DNA of 38,000 nt. Source: an uncultured SAR86 cluster bacterium (lineage in GTDB: Bacteria > Pseudomonadota > Gammaproteobacteria > Magnimaribacterales > AG-339-G14). The first letter of the stretch is position 1. Each line of letters starts with the position of its first letter. The notes under the pieces were generated by a model that had not been told where the DNA came from, ran no database searches, and saw only the letters and a program-made list of their open reading frames with translations. The stretch is taken from NCBI GenBank assembly GCA_902514645.1, contig CABXRO010000011.1, forward strand, positions 1-38,000. Direction: 5' to 3'. Made by a program: the position numbers and the translations under genes. Below are positions 30,770 to 38,000 of this stretch, one piece after another.

Positions 30770-32554
30770 ATGAGAAATTTCAAAGTATTGTTCTTAATAC
30801 TATTTTTGTCGGCATGCGCTCTTCAACAACCCAATTCTTCTGCTGAATTAGAAACTAAACCAGTTGCTTCTCTCTCAGAAAAGTTTATTGGTAATGAGTT
30901 AAATAATTCTTTGCAATGGCTTGGAATCCCATATGCACAGCCTCCAGAGGGTAGTCTAAGATGGAAGGCGCCTAGAGCACTTCAAAAAAATGATAAAAAA
31001 ATTAAAGCTACTGATTTTGGTAGTCCTTGCCCTCAATTAGCATCTTTTTCCATCGATAGGATAGAAGGCGGAGAGTATATCGGTTCAGAGGATTGCCTTT
31101 ATCTAAATGTATTTACTCCAAAAAATTTAAATCCTGATAAAAAATTACCTGTAATGTTCTGGATACATGGTGGAGGAAATACCTCCGGTGAGGCAGGATC
31201 TTATGACTTTAGCAAACTTGCTGCTGCTCATGACTTGGTGATCGTATCTATAAACTATAGATTGGGATTTTTGGGATGGTTTTACCATCCTTCTTTCGCT
31301 GCAACATCGAATAGTTTAGAAGATAAATCAGGAAATTTTGGCACGCTAGACCAAATCATGGCCCTGAAATGGGTTAAGGATTATATCGAAGACTTTGGCG
31401 GTGATAAAAACAATATAACAATATTTGGTGAATCTGCAGGTGGTCACAATGTATTTGCCTTATTGAGTTCCAAATTAGCAACAGGACTTTTTCACAAGGC
31501 AATCTCTCAAAGTGGTGCTACCAATTCTTTTAATTTGCAGGAAGCATCCAAGTATTTTGATAATACGGAGTCATCTCTTCTAACCTCTTCAAAAGAAATA
31601 GTAAGTAAATTATTAGTGTCTTCAAAAATATCAAATGATTTATTTGAGGCAAATATTGCTCAAGAGTCTATGAACGAATTCAAGCTTTTGGAACAAATGC
31701 AAGCTACAGATTTAAATGAAATTTTCCGAGTTTACAAAAAAATAGAAAATTCAAAACTGTCTGGAAAAAAAATGATACCAAGAGTCTTGAGTGACGGATA
31801 TGTTTTGCCTAAGCGAGGATTGAAGTATACAAACAAAAGCTTTTATAACGATGTGCCTGTTATGTTTGGAACTAATAGGGATGAAACCAAGCTTTTTGCA
31901 GCTATGAAATCAGATTACTCGACAAGTCTTTTTAATAGACTGGTCATTATTCGAAACCAGACGATGTATGACCTCACCGCAGAATATGCTTCTAATAATT
32001 GGAAAATCTCTGCGGTTGATAATCCTGCAAGAGATATGATTTCATCTGGAAAAAAGGATATCTTTACGTACAGATTTGACTGGGATGAACAAGGAAAGCT
32101 TCTTTGGATGGATTTCTCAAAAATTTTTGGAGCAGCTCATGTTATGGAGATTCCATTTATCACGGGTACTATGAAACTTTTAGGCATTGAAAGATTTATG
32201 TTCAACGAAGAAAATCTAACTGATGCAATAAGACTTTCAATCGCTATGCAATCTTATTGGGCAGAATTTGCTTATACAGGTAACCCAGGTAAAGGAAGGG
32301 ATAATAATCTTCCTAGATGGAAACCTTGGACTACATCCGGCGATAAATTTTTAATATTAGATTCTGAAAATGATCAAGGAATCGTAATGAGCGACTTTGA
32401 GATCAAAAGAATAGACGAGTTTAAAAGACTCTATGCTGATTCAAGAATTAAGAAAGAAAAAAATAGATGTAAGTTTTTATCTAATCTTGTTGCAAATGCA
32501 GATGAAAAAGATGCTATAACTTTCTATAATGAAAAATGTTTACAAGGAGAGTAA
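30770..32554 (+). CDS. Type B carboxylesterase, lipoprotein
   Basis: A 594-residue alpha/beta-hydrolase that should cleave carboxylic esters at the cell envelope. The signal peptide ends in the lipobox LSAC (13-16), so Cys16 is lipidated and the protein is anchored. FWIHGGGNTSGEAGSYDF (about 125-142) forms the oxyanion hole and FGESAGGHN the nucleophile elbow with the catalytic Ser. The NRDETKLF segment near 368-376 matches the family's acid-residue loop, and AAHVMEIPFITG carries the His. Q-rich LGFLGWF and GTLDQIMALKWV are typical of the family. It is followed after three bases by a DsbA-fold isomerase gene, likely co-transcribed. Confidence 0.9.
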   Translation: MRNFKVLFLILFLSACALQQPNSSAELETKPVASLSEKFIGNELNNSLQWLGIPYAQPPEGSLRWKAPRALQKNDKKIKATDFGSPCPQLASFSIDRIEGGEYIGSEDCLYLNVFTPKNLNPDKKLPVMFWIHGGGNTSGEAGSYDFSKLAAAHDLVIVSINYRLGFLGWFYHPSFAATSNSLEDKSGNFGTLDQIMALKWVKDYIEDFGGDKNNITIFGESAGGHNVFALLSSKLATGLFHKAISQSGATNSFNLQEASKYFDNTESSLLTSSKEIVSKLLVSSKISNDLFEANIAQESMNEFKLLEQMQATDLNEIFRVYKKIENSKLSGKKMIPRVLSDGYVLPKRGLKYTNKSFYNDVPVMFGTNRDETKLFAAMKSDYSTSLFNRLVIIRNQTMYDLTAEYASNNWKISAVDNPARDMISSGKKDIFTYRFDWDEQGKLLWMDFSKIFGAAHVMEIPFITGTMKLLGIERFMFNEENLTDAIRLSIAMQSYWAEFAYTGNPGKGRDNNLPRWKPWTTSGDKFLILDSENDQGIVMSDFEIKRIDEFKRLYADSRIKKEKNRCKFLSNLVANADEKDAITFYNEKCLQGE

Positions 32555-32557
32555 ATA

Positions 32558-33157
32558 ATGAAAAAAGTAGATTTTTATTTTGATTTTGCAAGCCCCAATG
32601 CTTATTTAAGCCATAAAGTTATAAAAAACATAAAAGAAAGAACAGGCGCTGAAGTAAATTACATCCCTGTTTTGCTTGGCGGTATTTTTAAAGCAACGAA
32701 TAATAAGCCACCTATGGAACAATTTTTTGGGGTGAAAAATAAAAATGAATACCAAAACTTGGAGATAAAAAGATTTATTGAAAGACATGGTTTGCATGAG
32801 TTTAAAATGAACCCTCATTTTCCGGTGATATCTCTTCAAATTATCAGAGGAGCTATTGCTGCTGAACTGGATGGCTTTTTAGAAGAATACATTGATAAAG
32901 TTTTAGTACATATGTGGGAAGTTCCAAAAAAAATGGATGATCCTGATGTTATAAGGGCTGCCTTTGAAGAATCTGGATTTGACTCTGAAAGATTAATTTC
33001 GCAAATGCAAAATCTAGATGTAAAGGCTAAGCTTATTTCAAATACAGAAGCTGCAGTGGAAAGAGGAGTATTTGGAATTCCAACATTCTTTGTTGGAGAT
33101 GAAATGTTTTTTGGTAAAGACACTCTCTGGCAAGTAGAGGAGGCTCTTTCGAAATAA
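32558..33157 (+). CDS. 2-hydroxychromene-2-carboxylate isomerase-like DsbA-family protein
   Basis: A 199-residue thioredoxin-fold protein of the kappa-glutathione transferase/HCCA isomerase family, which in naphthalene catabolism isomerises HCCA using glutathione. The N-terminal DFYFDFASPNAYLS (5-18) is the family signature, with Ser13 at the glutathione-binding site, followed by VNYIPVLLGGIFKATNNKPP. The C-terminal GVFGIPTFFVGDEMFFGKDTLWQVEE (about 170-195) holds the cis-proline and final helix. No naphthalene genes are nearby, so an aromatic-degradation or glutathione-conjugation role is only suggested. The Shine-Dalgarno GGAGAG lies in the end of the esterase gene, favouring coupling. It ends six bases from the convergent wecA-type gene. 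Confidence 0.88.
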   Translation: MKKVDFYFDFASPNAYLSHKVIKNIKERTGAEVNYIPVLLGGIFKATNNKPPMEQFFGVKNKNEYQNLEIKRFIERHGLHEFKMNPHFPVISLQIIRGAIAAELDGFLEEYIDKVLVHMWEVPKKMDDPDVIRAAFEESGFDSERLISQMQNLDVKAKLISNTEAAVERGVFGIPTFFVGDEMFFGKDTLWQVEEALSK

Positions 33158-33158
33158 A

Positions 33159-33175
33159 TTCTTCAACTTGAAGAA
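33159..33175. terminator. Weak bidirectional terminator candidate between convergent genes
   Basis: TTCTTC and GAAGAA pair around AACTT in the six-base gap between two converging genes. A T-rich run follows six bases later on the plus strand. The stem is short and AT-rich, so termination would be weak. Confidence 0.25.
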
Positions 33176-34272
33176 GAGACTATTTTTTTAATACTCAAAC
33201 TTAAAAGGCTCCAAGCAACAAAAGCAGAAAAAAACAAATAAAAAGATATTGTTTCTGAAAACTGTCTTAACTCAAGAAAAATTCCGAAGGATACGAGACA
33301 GATACTTAATAAAAAAATTATCACAAGACTTTTTTCTTTAGAGAATCCATTATCAAGAAAGAAATGATGAATATGCTCTCTGTCAGATCTAAAAAGCGAT
33401 ACCCCAAGGAGCATTCTTTTAAACATTGCTCTGAAAGCATTTAATAAAACCAAAGAAATTATCCAAGGACCAGTCATTGGGTTTATTAATTCGTTTTCCG
33501 CAGCGCTAACTAAAAACCAACCAATGACGTATCCAATTCCCATTGCTCCGTGATCTCCAATAAAGACTCGATTTTTTTTTCCAAAAATACTTAAGTTCAT
33601 TAATAGATAAGGCAAAAAGGCTATCAAAAATAATAATAAAAATAAGCCATTGCCACTAATGAAGTAAAAAGTAACTGCAATTGCAATTAAGGCTTGTGTT
33701 GAAAACAGTCCATCTAAACCATCAATCCAATTGAATGCATTAGCAACCCCAACCACACAAAAAATTGTAAATAATGGTCCAGAAATACTATTCAATTTAA
33801 TTTCTCCAAAACCTAAAAGGTCACCCAGTGAAGTTAAACTTATTCCGCTAATTGAAATAAAGACTCCTGAGCAAATAATCAAAGATACAAACCTAAACCA
33901 GGCAGGAAGCTCTAAAAGATCGTCAATAAAAGAAATGGCTGCAACTACTAAACCTACAAGTCCAATTAGAAACCCTGTTTTGTAATCAATATATCTAAAA
34001 GAGCCTTGAAGCGTCTCTAAGTCAAGAAAAGCACTCAAGAATCCTGAATTAATTAAAAAAAGATATATAAAGATAATCAAAGTAAAGCTTAAAAAGATAG
34101 ATATTCCACCTGAAAGAGGAACCTCCATTCTATGTTTCTTTTTTTCTCCATCTGGCGAGTCGACTATTCGAAGTCTTCTAAATAAATATTTGATATAAAA
34201 GTGTAAAGATAGGCTAATAAAAAAAAATATTGAAAAGATAGCCAAATAAAATGGCTGAAGAAATTCGTTCAT
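33163..34272 (-). CDS. wecA: WecA/MraY-type polyprenyl-phosphate N-acetylhexosamine-1-phosphate transferase
   Basis: A 369-residue polytopic inner-membrane enzyme with about ten or eleven hydrophobic segments. It transfers a HexNAc-1-phosphate from UDP-HexNAc to undecaprenyl phosphate, starting lipid-linked glycan assembly. Catalytic motifs are FIDDLLELP (acidic pair), NAFNWIDGLDG (the diagnostic 'NxxNWIDGLDGL'), FIGDHGAMGIGYVIG (replacing the D-G-G usually seen) and SDREHIHHFF, the HIHH motif that distinguishes WecA from MraY. It is far from the polysaccharide cluster at the left but would supply the lipid carrier for it, or for other surface glycans. Lone gene; a short gap separates it from the class II aldolase gene on the same strand. 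Confidence 0.85.
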   Translation of the reverse strand: MNEFLQPFYLAIFSIFFFISLSLHFYIKYLFRRLRIVDSPDGEKKKHRMEVPLSGGISIFLSFTLIIFIYLFLINSGFLSAFLDLETLQGSFRYIDYKTGFLIGLVGLVVAAISFIDDLLELPAWFRFVSLIICSGVFISISGISLTSLGDLLGFGEIKLNSISGPLFTIFCVVGVANAFNWIDGLDGLFSTQALIAIAVTFYFISGNGLFLLLFLIAFLPYLLMNLSIFGKKNRVFIGDHGAMGIGYVIGWFLVSAAENELINPMTGPWIISLVLLNAFRAMFKRMLLGVSLFRSDREHIHHFFLDNGFSKEKSLVIIFLLSICLVSFGIFLELRQFSETISFYLFFSAFVAWSLLSLSIKKIVSSSS

Positions 34273-34291
34273 TTTTCTTAGGAAATAGCTA

Positions 34292-35113
34292 CTAGTTTAA
34301 AAAACTGTCATCCTTCTCAAGCATAAGATCATATAAGGGTTGAAAGCTGGCCCACATAGCCATTTCTGTTCCAACCTGAGTTTTAGTTAATTTAGCTACA
34401 TCTTCTTGAATTCTTTCCATTTGTCCAGCAGCTTCAGCTAGGAGTTGTGATTGACAACATCTATCCATAGAAAGAAAAGCCCATAAAGCAGCATCAACAG
34501 ATTCGCCAGTTGTTAGTAATCCATGATTTTTTAAAATAGCTGCTCTTTTATCGCCTAGAGCTTCTGCAATTCTGTCACCTTCATCAGTTTCTAAAACAAC
34601 TCCGGTATAGTCATCGAATAAAACATGATCGTCATAAAACGCGCACGAATCCTGTGTTATGGGTTCCAAAAGACGACCTAATGTTGAGAACGATTTTCCA
34701 TACATGGAATGAGAATGCGCAGCTGCATTGACATCGGGCCTAGCCTCATGAAGACGTGAGTGGATTGCAAAAGCTGCAGTATTCAACATTTTATCTTCTC
34801 CTTGAACAATAGTTCCTTCCCGATCGACCAATATCAAATCAGAAATACATATTTGGCCAAAATGCATGCCAAAAGGATTAACCCAAAAATAGTGAGTGTA
34901 TTCAGGGTCTCTCAAGGTAATGTGACCAGCAATTCCTTCATCATAACCAAAGTGAGAAAACATTCTGAATCCAGCAGCTAATCTTTCTAGCTGATGTCTT
35001 CTAATTTCTTCCATAGTTTTGCATTCAACTGGAACTATGGAACCTTTGGATTTTTGAGGAAGTTTTCCTAAAGAAGTATCGATAGGTAATTTAATTTCTT
35101 TTTCTTCTGACAT
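34292..35113 (-). CDS. Class II aldolase/adducin-domain protein
   Basis: A 273-residue metal-dependent aldolase-like protein. The zinc-binding pair is in AAAHSHSMYGK and the third histidine in ILKNHGLLTTGESVDAALW, both family hallmarks. MFSHFGYDEGIAGHITLRDP is the usual N-terminal substrate strand. The lysine/acid residues of fuculose-phosphate aldolases are not obvious, and many members of this branch are of unknown function. The longest frame opens with TTG at 35140, but a GGAG site at 35122-35125 sits eight bases upstream of ATG 35111-35113, so I choose that start (protein beginning MSEEKEIKLP). Divergent from fumC. Confidence 0.85.
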   Translation of the reverse strand: MSEEKEIKLPIDTSLGKLPQKSKGSIVPVECKTMEEIRRHQLERLAAGFRMFSHFGYDEGIAGHITLRDPEYTHYFWVNPFGMHFGQICISDLILVDREGTIVQGEDKMLNTAAFAIHSRLHEARPDVNAAAHSHSMYGKSFSTLGRLLEPITQDSCAFYDDHVLFDDYTGVVLETDEGDRIAEALGDKRAAILKNHGLLTTGESVDAALWAFLSMDRCCQSQLLAEAAGQMERIQEDVAKLTKTQVGTEMAMWASFQPLYDLMLEKDDSFLN

Positions 35114-35160
35114 TTCATCTACTCCTATAAAAATCTCCAATATTTTAACTTAATATTTTG

Positions 35161-35166
35161 TACAAT
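35161..35166 (+). promoter_or_regulatory. Candidate promoter for fumC
   Basis: TACAAT (five of six matches to TATAAT) lies 26 bases ahead of the fumC ATG in the 78-base gap after the divergent class II aldolase gene. No -35 is evident and the ATG has no Shine-Dalgarno, only A/T-rich sequence, so this is tentative. Confidence 0.35.
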
Positions 35167-35191
35167 TTAAAATAGATTTTTAAAAATAAAA

Positions 35192-36601
35192 ATGTCAAAG
35201 AGAAAAAAAGGTTACAGGATTGAGAAAGATAGCTTGGGAGACGTTTATGTCCCTAATTCAGCTTTGTATGGAGCACAAACTCAAAGAGCAATTGAAAATT
35301 TTCCAATTAGCGGAATCAAAATGGATTTTCCTTTTACCAACGCCTTCATCGAAGCTCTTGGAATTATCAAAGATGCCGCTGCACGGGCTAATAAATCTTT
35401 AGGTCTTCTTTCATCAAAAAAAGCGAACGCCATCTCGAAGTCTGCAAAGGAAGTCTGGCAAAGCAAACATAATGATCAGTTTCCAGTGGATGTCTTTCAA
35501 ACTGGGTCAGGAACTAGTTCCAATATGAATGCTAACGAAGTAATTGCAAACATTGCTTCAAAAAGCTCTAAATTACAGATTGACCCAAATGATGATGTCA
35601 ATATGAGTCAAAGCAGTAACGATGTTATTCCAACTGCAATAAAAGTTAGTGCTCATATGGATCTTACTAAAAAACTTTTACCCGCTTTGGAAAAACTTAT
35701 CGATATTACAGATAAGAAGGCAAATTCTTTAAAAGGATTAGTGAAGACAGGCAGGACACATTTAATGGACGCTATGCCATTGGATTTTTATCAAGAGATA
35801 TCAGCATGGTCTTCTCAGCTTAAAAACTCAAAAAAAACCTTTTTATTTTTAGAAAAAAGAATGTTGGAAATGCCATTGGGAGGTACTGCAGTAGGAACCG
35901 GGATTAATGCACATCCTAGATTTGCAAGATTATTTGCCAGAGAATTAAATAAATTGACTGGTGGTAAATTTAAAAATGTTCCAAGTGAAAATTTTTTTCA
36001 TGAACTTAGTGCGCAAGATACTGCCGTTCAAGTTTCAGGAGAATTAAAAAATTTAGCAATCATTCTCTTAAAAATTTCTAATGATCTTCGTTGGATGAAT
36101 AGTGGACCACTTGCTGGCTTATCTGAAATTGAACTTCAGGCACTTCAACCAGGAAGTAGTATCATGCCCGGTAAGGTTAATCCTGTTATTCCTGAGGCTG
36201 TTGCAATGGTTGCTGCAGATGTAATAGGAAATGATGTAGCAATTAGTGTAGGAGGACAATCCGGAAATTTTCAATTGAATGTAATGTTACCCGTTGTTGC
36301 TTACAATTTACTCAAAAGTATCAACATTTTAAGTGGCGGTATGAATGTTCTGGCCACAAAGGCCATAAAGACTTTCAAAGTTAATCAAAAATCGATTCAA
36401 GCATCTCTAGAAAAAAATCCAATCTTAGTTACAGCTTTAAACCCAATCATAGGCTATGCAAAAGCTGCTTCAATAGCCAAAAAAGCATATAAAGAGAATA
36501 GAGCAATCATAGATGTTGCGGCGGAAGAAACGAACTTATCGCGAAGAAAATTAGAGAAAATTCTTAATCCTGATAAATTGACAAAAGGCGGGATAAATTA
36601 A
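35192..36601 (+). CDS. fumC: Class II fumarate hydratase
   Basis: A homotetrameric, iron-free fumarase interconverting fumarate and malate in the TCA cycle. The 469-residue length is normal. Motifs: LYGAQTQRAIENFPISG (25-41), DVFQTGSGTSSNMNANEVIAN, NMSQSSNDVIPTAIKVS, and the C-terminal GSSIMPGKVNPVIPEAVAM with the catalytic Ser of the superfamily. The 'GKVNPVIPEAV' form separates it from aspartase (usually AKVNPV.PE) and argininosuccinate lyase. Its stop overlaps the next gene's ATG by one base (TAATG), so fumC and the pterin dehydratase are coupled, which is an unusual combination with no obvious metabolic reason. Confidence 0.93.
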   Translation: MSKRKKGYRIEKDSLGDVYVPNSALYGAQTQRAIENFPISGIKMDFPFTNAFIEALGIIKDAAARANKSLGLLSSKKANAISKSAKEVWQSKHNDQFPVDVFQTGSGTSSNMNANEVIANIASKSSKLQIDPNDDVNMSQSSNDVIPTAIKVSAHMDLTKKLLPALEKLIDITDKKANSLKGLVKTGRTHLMDAMPLDFYQEISAWSSQLKNSKKTFLFLEKRMLEMPLGGTAVGTGINAHPRFARLFARELNKLTGGKFKNVPSENFFHELSAQDTAVQVSGELKNLAIILLKISNDLRWMNSGPLAGLSEIELQALQPGSSIMPGKVNPVIPEAVAMVAADVIGNDVAISVGGQSGNFQLNVMLPVVAYNLLKSINILSGGMNVLATKAIKTFKVNQKSIQASLEKNPILVTALNPIIGYAKAASIAKKAYKENRAIIDVAAEETNLSRRKLEKILNPDKLTKGGIN

Positions 36602-36942
36602 TGGAAAAGCTTTTGGAAGGTAAATGCGTAGCTTGCAAAGCCGATGCGCCTTTGGTTACTGCAGAAGAAAAAAAAGAGCTAATGCCACAAATCCCAGGTT
36701 GGAATATAATTGAGCTAGGCGGCATAGAACAACTTACTTGCTCTTTTGCTTTTAAGGATTACCTCTCTGCTCTGAATTTTGTAAATCAAGTGGCGAATCT
36801 TGCTGAGGAAGAGGATCATCATCCTGAAATTCTTTTGGAATGGGGAAAAGTAACAGTATCTTGGTGGTCACATAAGATTAAAGGTTTGCACAAAAACGAT
36901 TTAATCGCTGCTGCCAAAACAGATTCTTTATTTAGCGGATAA
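36601..36942 (+). CDS. phhB: 4a-hydroxytetrahydrobiopterin dehydratase (pterin-4a-carbinolamine dehydratase)
   Basis: A 113-residue protein that dehydrates the 4a-carbinolamine formed by pterin-dependent hydroxylases such as phenylalanine hydroxylase, and recycles the pterin cofactor. The signature EDHHPEILLEWGKVTVSWW (about 76-94) contains the catalytic histidine pair, and HKIKGLHKNDLIAAAKTD follows. The first 15 residues (CVACKADAP) hold a CxxC that most family members share. No phhA lies nearby. Start TAATG overlaps fumC, and the end overlaps the convergent MFS gene by 11 bases. Confidence 0.9.
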   Translation: MEKLLEGKCVACKADAPLVTAEEKKELMPQIPGWNIIELGGIEQLTCSFAFKDYLSALNFVNQVANLAEEEDHHPEILLEWGKVTVSWWSHKIKGLHKNDLIAAAKTDSLFSG

Positions 36943-38000
36943 TTATTCTAGAACCAATTGCAAGACCAATTAGAGTAACTGCACCCATTAACAAGTAAGA
37001 CTCAAGATTAAGATTAAGATCAAAAGCAGTGCCAACTAAGACCATGCCAATTGGTTGAACAGGCACAATTAACAGAGCTGATACGCCTCTAACAGAACCA
37101 AGGTTTTGTGATCCAAAAGCTTTTAAAAAGCAAGCACTCATCAATACCATTGCGCCTCCAAAGCCTAGTCCAAATACAAAACAAAATAATGTAAAGAAAA
37201 GATAATTGTCTATTAAAGTCAAACCAAAGATTCCTATCGATTGCATTGCCATCATTATCATAACGGGAATATTTGGAGTTAATCTATCCATAAGATAACC
37301 AAAGAAAACCTTTCCAACTACACCACCAAATGCCGCAAAAGAGTAAGCGAAGACAGTCTGTTTTATTGGTAATCCAAAAATGGTCCAAGTATCTAGAAAA
37401 CCTTGATTTTCCGAATGCAAAGGTAAGTGAAGCAAAACTCCACCCATTGCTAAAAACTGAAAAGCAAAAGCAAGAGAGATTATCCAAAAAATACCGTGTT
37501 TAAAAAAATCTTTGATTTCCATCAAATCTTGAGAAAGGTCCAAAGAAGATTGATCTGGAAGATTATCTTTATACTGTCCTATCTCTTCAGGGGTATCAAT
37601 AACAAAATATCTAACGGATGGAATCAGTAAAAAAATAACTATCGAGCCAAAAACCATATACACGCTTCGCCAACCTATCAGTTCAATTAGCGGATCAACC
37701 AAAATAGGCAAAACCACTCCAGAAAACGAAATTCCTATGGCAGCTATTCCCAAGGCCATACCCGCATTGCTTTCAAACCAATTCGCTACTAATTTAGTAA
37801 CAGAAAGATTTCCTAAAGCAGGTCCACCAATCGCAAGCAATGTCGCATAAATAAGAAGAAGACTAAAGCTATTTTGAACAAATGAAATAGAAAATAATCC
37901 AAGGCTGAAAATAATTCCTCCAATCATCATTATTTTTTTTATAGAAAATTTATCTAATAATCTTCCGAGAAAAATAGACGCTATGGCAGAACTTACAAAC
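36932..38000 (-). CDS. MFS transporter, truncated at the right edge
   Basis: A major-facilitator transporter whose frame remains open to base 38000, so its N-terminus lies outside the window; the apparent ATG at 37930 is internal. The upstream open segment encodes FLGRLLDKFSIKKI, a version of the MFS motif A loop (G....DkfG.kk) after helix 2. The visible part contains about nine or ten further transmembrane helices and a charged central loop near the NLPDQSSLDLSQDL sequence. Its second motif A copy reads GYLMDRLTPNIPV. The pattern resembles the OxlT/monocarboxylate group, but the substrate is unknown. It converges with phhB. Confidence 0.85.
   Translation of the reverse strand, partial: FVSSAIASIFLGRLLDKFSIKKIMMIGGIIFSLGLFSISFVQNSFSLLLIYATLLAIGGPALGNLSVTKLVANWFESNAGMALGIAAIGISFSGVVLPILVDPLIELIGWRSVYMVFGSIVIFLLIPSVRYFVIDTPEEIGQYKDNLPDQSSLDLSQDLMEIKDFFKHGIFWIISLAFAFQFLAMGGVLLHLPLHSENQGFLDTWTIFGLPIKQTVFAYSFAAFGGVVGKVFFGYLMDRLTPNIPVMIMMAMQSIGIFGLTLIDNYLFFTLFCFVFGLGFGGAMVLMSACFLKAFGSQNLGSVRGVSALLIVPVQPIGMVLVGTAFDLNLNLESYLLMGAVTLIGLAIGSRIIIR

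Noticed and set aside
1-38000. CRISPR arrays, insertion sequences or phage genes
   Set aside because: No regularly spaced repeats, transposase, integrase or phage structural gene could be seen by reading both strands.

Overview
The window looks like a piece of an AT-rich, tightly packed gammaproteobacterial chromosome. By eye it is roughly one third G+C, with very short intergenic gaps and many TAATG/ATGA junctions. The order thrS-infC-rpmI-rplT-pheS-pheT-ihfA followed by a MerR-type gene is the gammaproteobacterial arrangement. Class I photolyase, a thiolase/DUF35 pair, an acyl-CoA dehydrogenase and a lipoprotein carboxylesterase fit a streamlined marine heterotroph of SAR86-like type. That placement is inference from gene content, not a database result.

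Region 1 (1-12583) is a surface-polysaccharide cluster, essentially one plus-strand operon up to 11635. It holds a left-truncated gene, a CDP-glucose branch (rfbF, rfbG), a cupin epimerase/isomerase, a PLP aminotransferase, a GT2 glycosyltransferase, wecB (UDP-GlcNAc 2-epimerase), an extended SDR, a fused alcohol dehydrogenase/Gfo-Idh-MocA oxidoreductase, a WbuB-like GT4 glycosyltransferase and an unusual alkaline-phosphatase-superfamily-like protein. A second SDR faces it on the minus strand. Together these suggest synthesis of a CDP-linked amino-deoxysugar and UDP-ManNAc-type sugars and their assembly into a glycan. A WecA/MraY-type initiating transferase sits apart at 33163-34272.

Region 2 (12706-18604) is mixed housekeeping: a nucleotidyltransferase-cupin fusion, RNase D, a small membrane protein, a YfcE-like phosphoesterase, the thiolase and DUF35 pair, a DjlA-like co-chaperone, a DoxX protein and pdxH.

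Region 3 (18605-25409) is the translation operon thrS-infC-rpmI-rplT-pheS-pheT-ihfA-merR, followed by tRNA-Pro(GGG). Two points stand out. A 12-codon, phenylalanine-rich mini-ORF with a near-perfect Shine-Dalgarno fills the gap between thrS and infC. PheT lacks the whole N-terminal tRNA-binding OB domain.

Region 4 (25410-38000) is metabolic: a small outer-membrane-type protein, a saccharopine-dehydrogenase-like reductase, phrB, a PaaI-type thioesterase, an acyl-CoA dehydrogenase, a carboxylesterase lipoprotein, a DsbA-fold isomerase, wecA, a class II aldolase-like protein, fumC, a pterin dehydratase and a right-truncated MFS transporter. The gap 27409-27617 holds a strong terminator preceded by a long-looped perfect hairpin, possibly a small RNA with C/U-rich loops. 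No gene-free stretch exceeds 300 bases. I saw no CRISPR array, insertion sequence, rRNA or phage gene.
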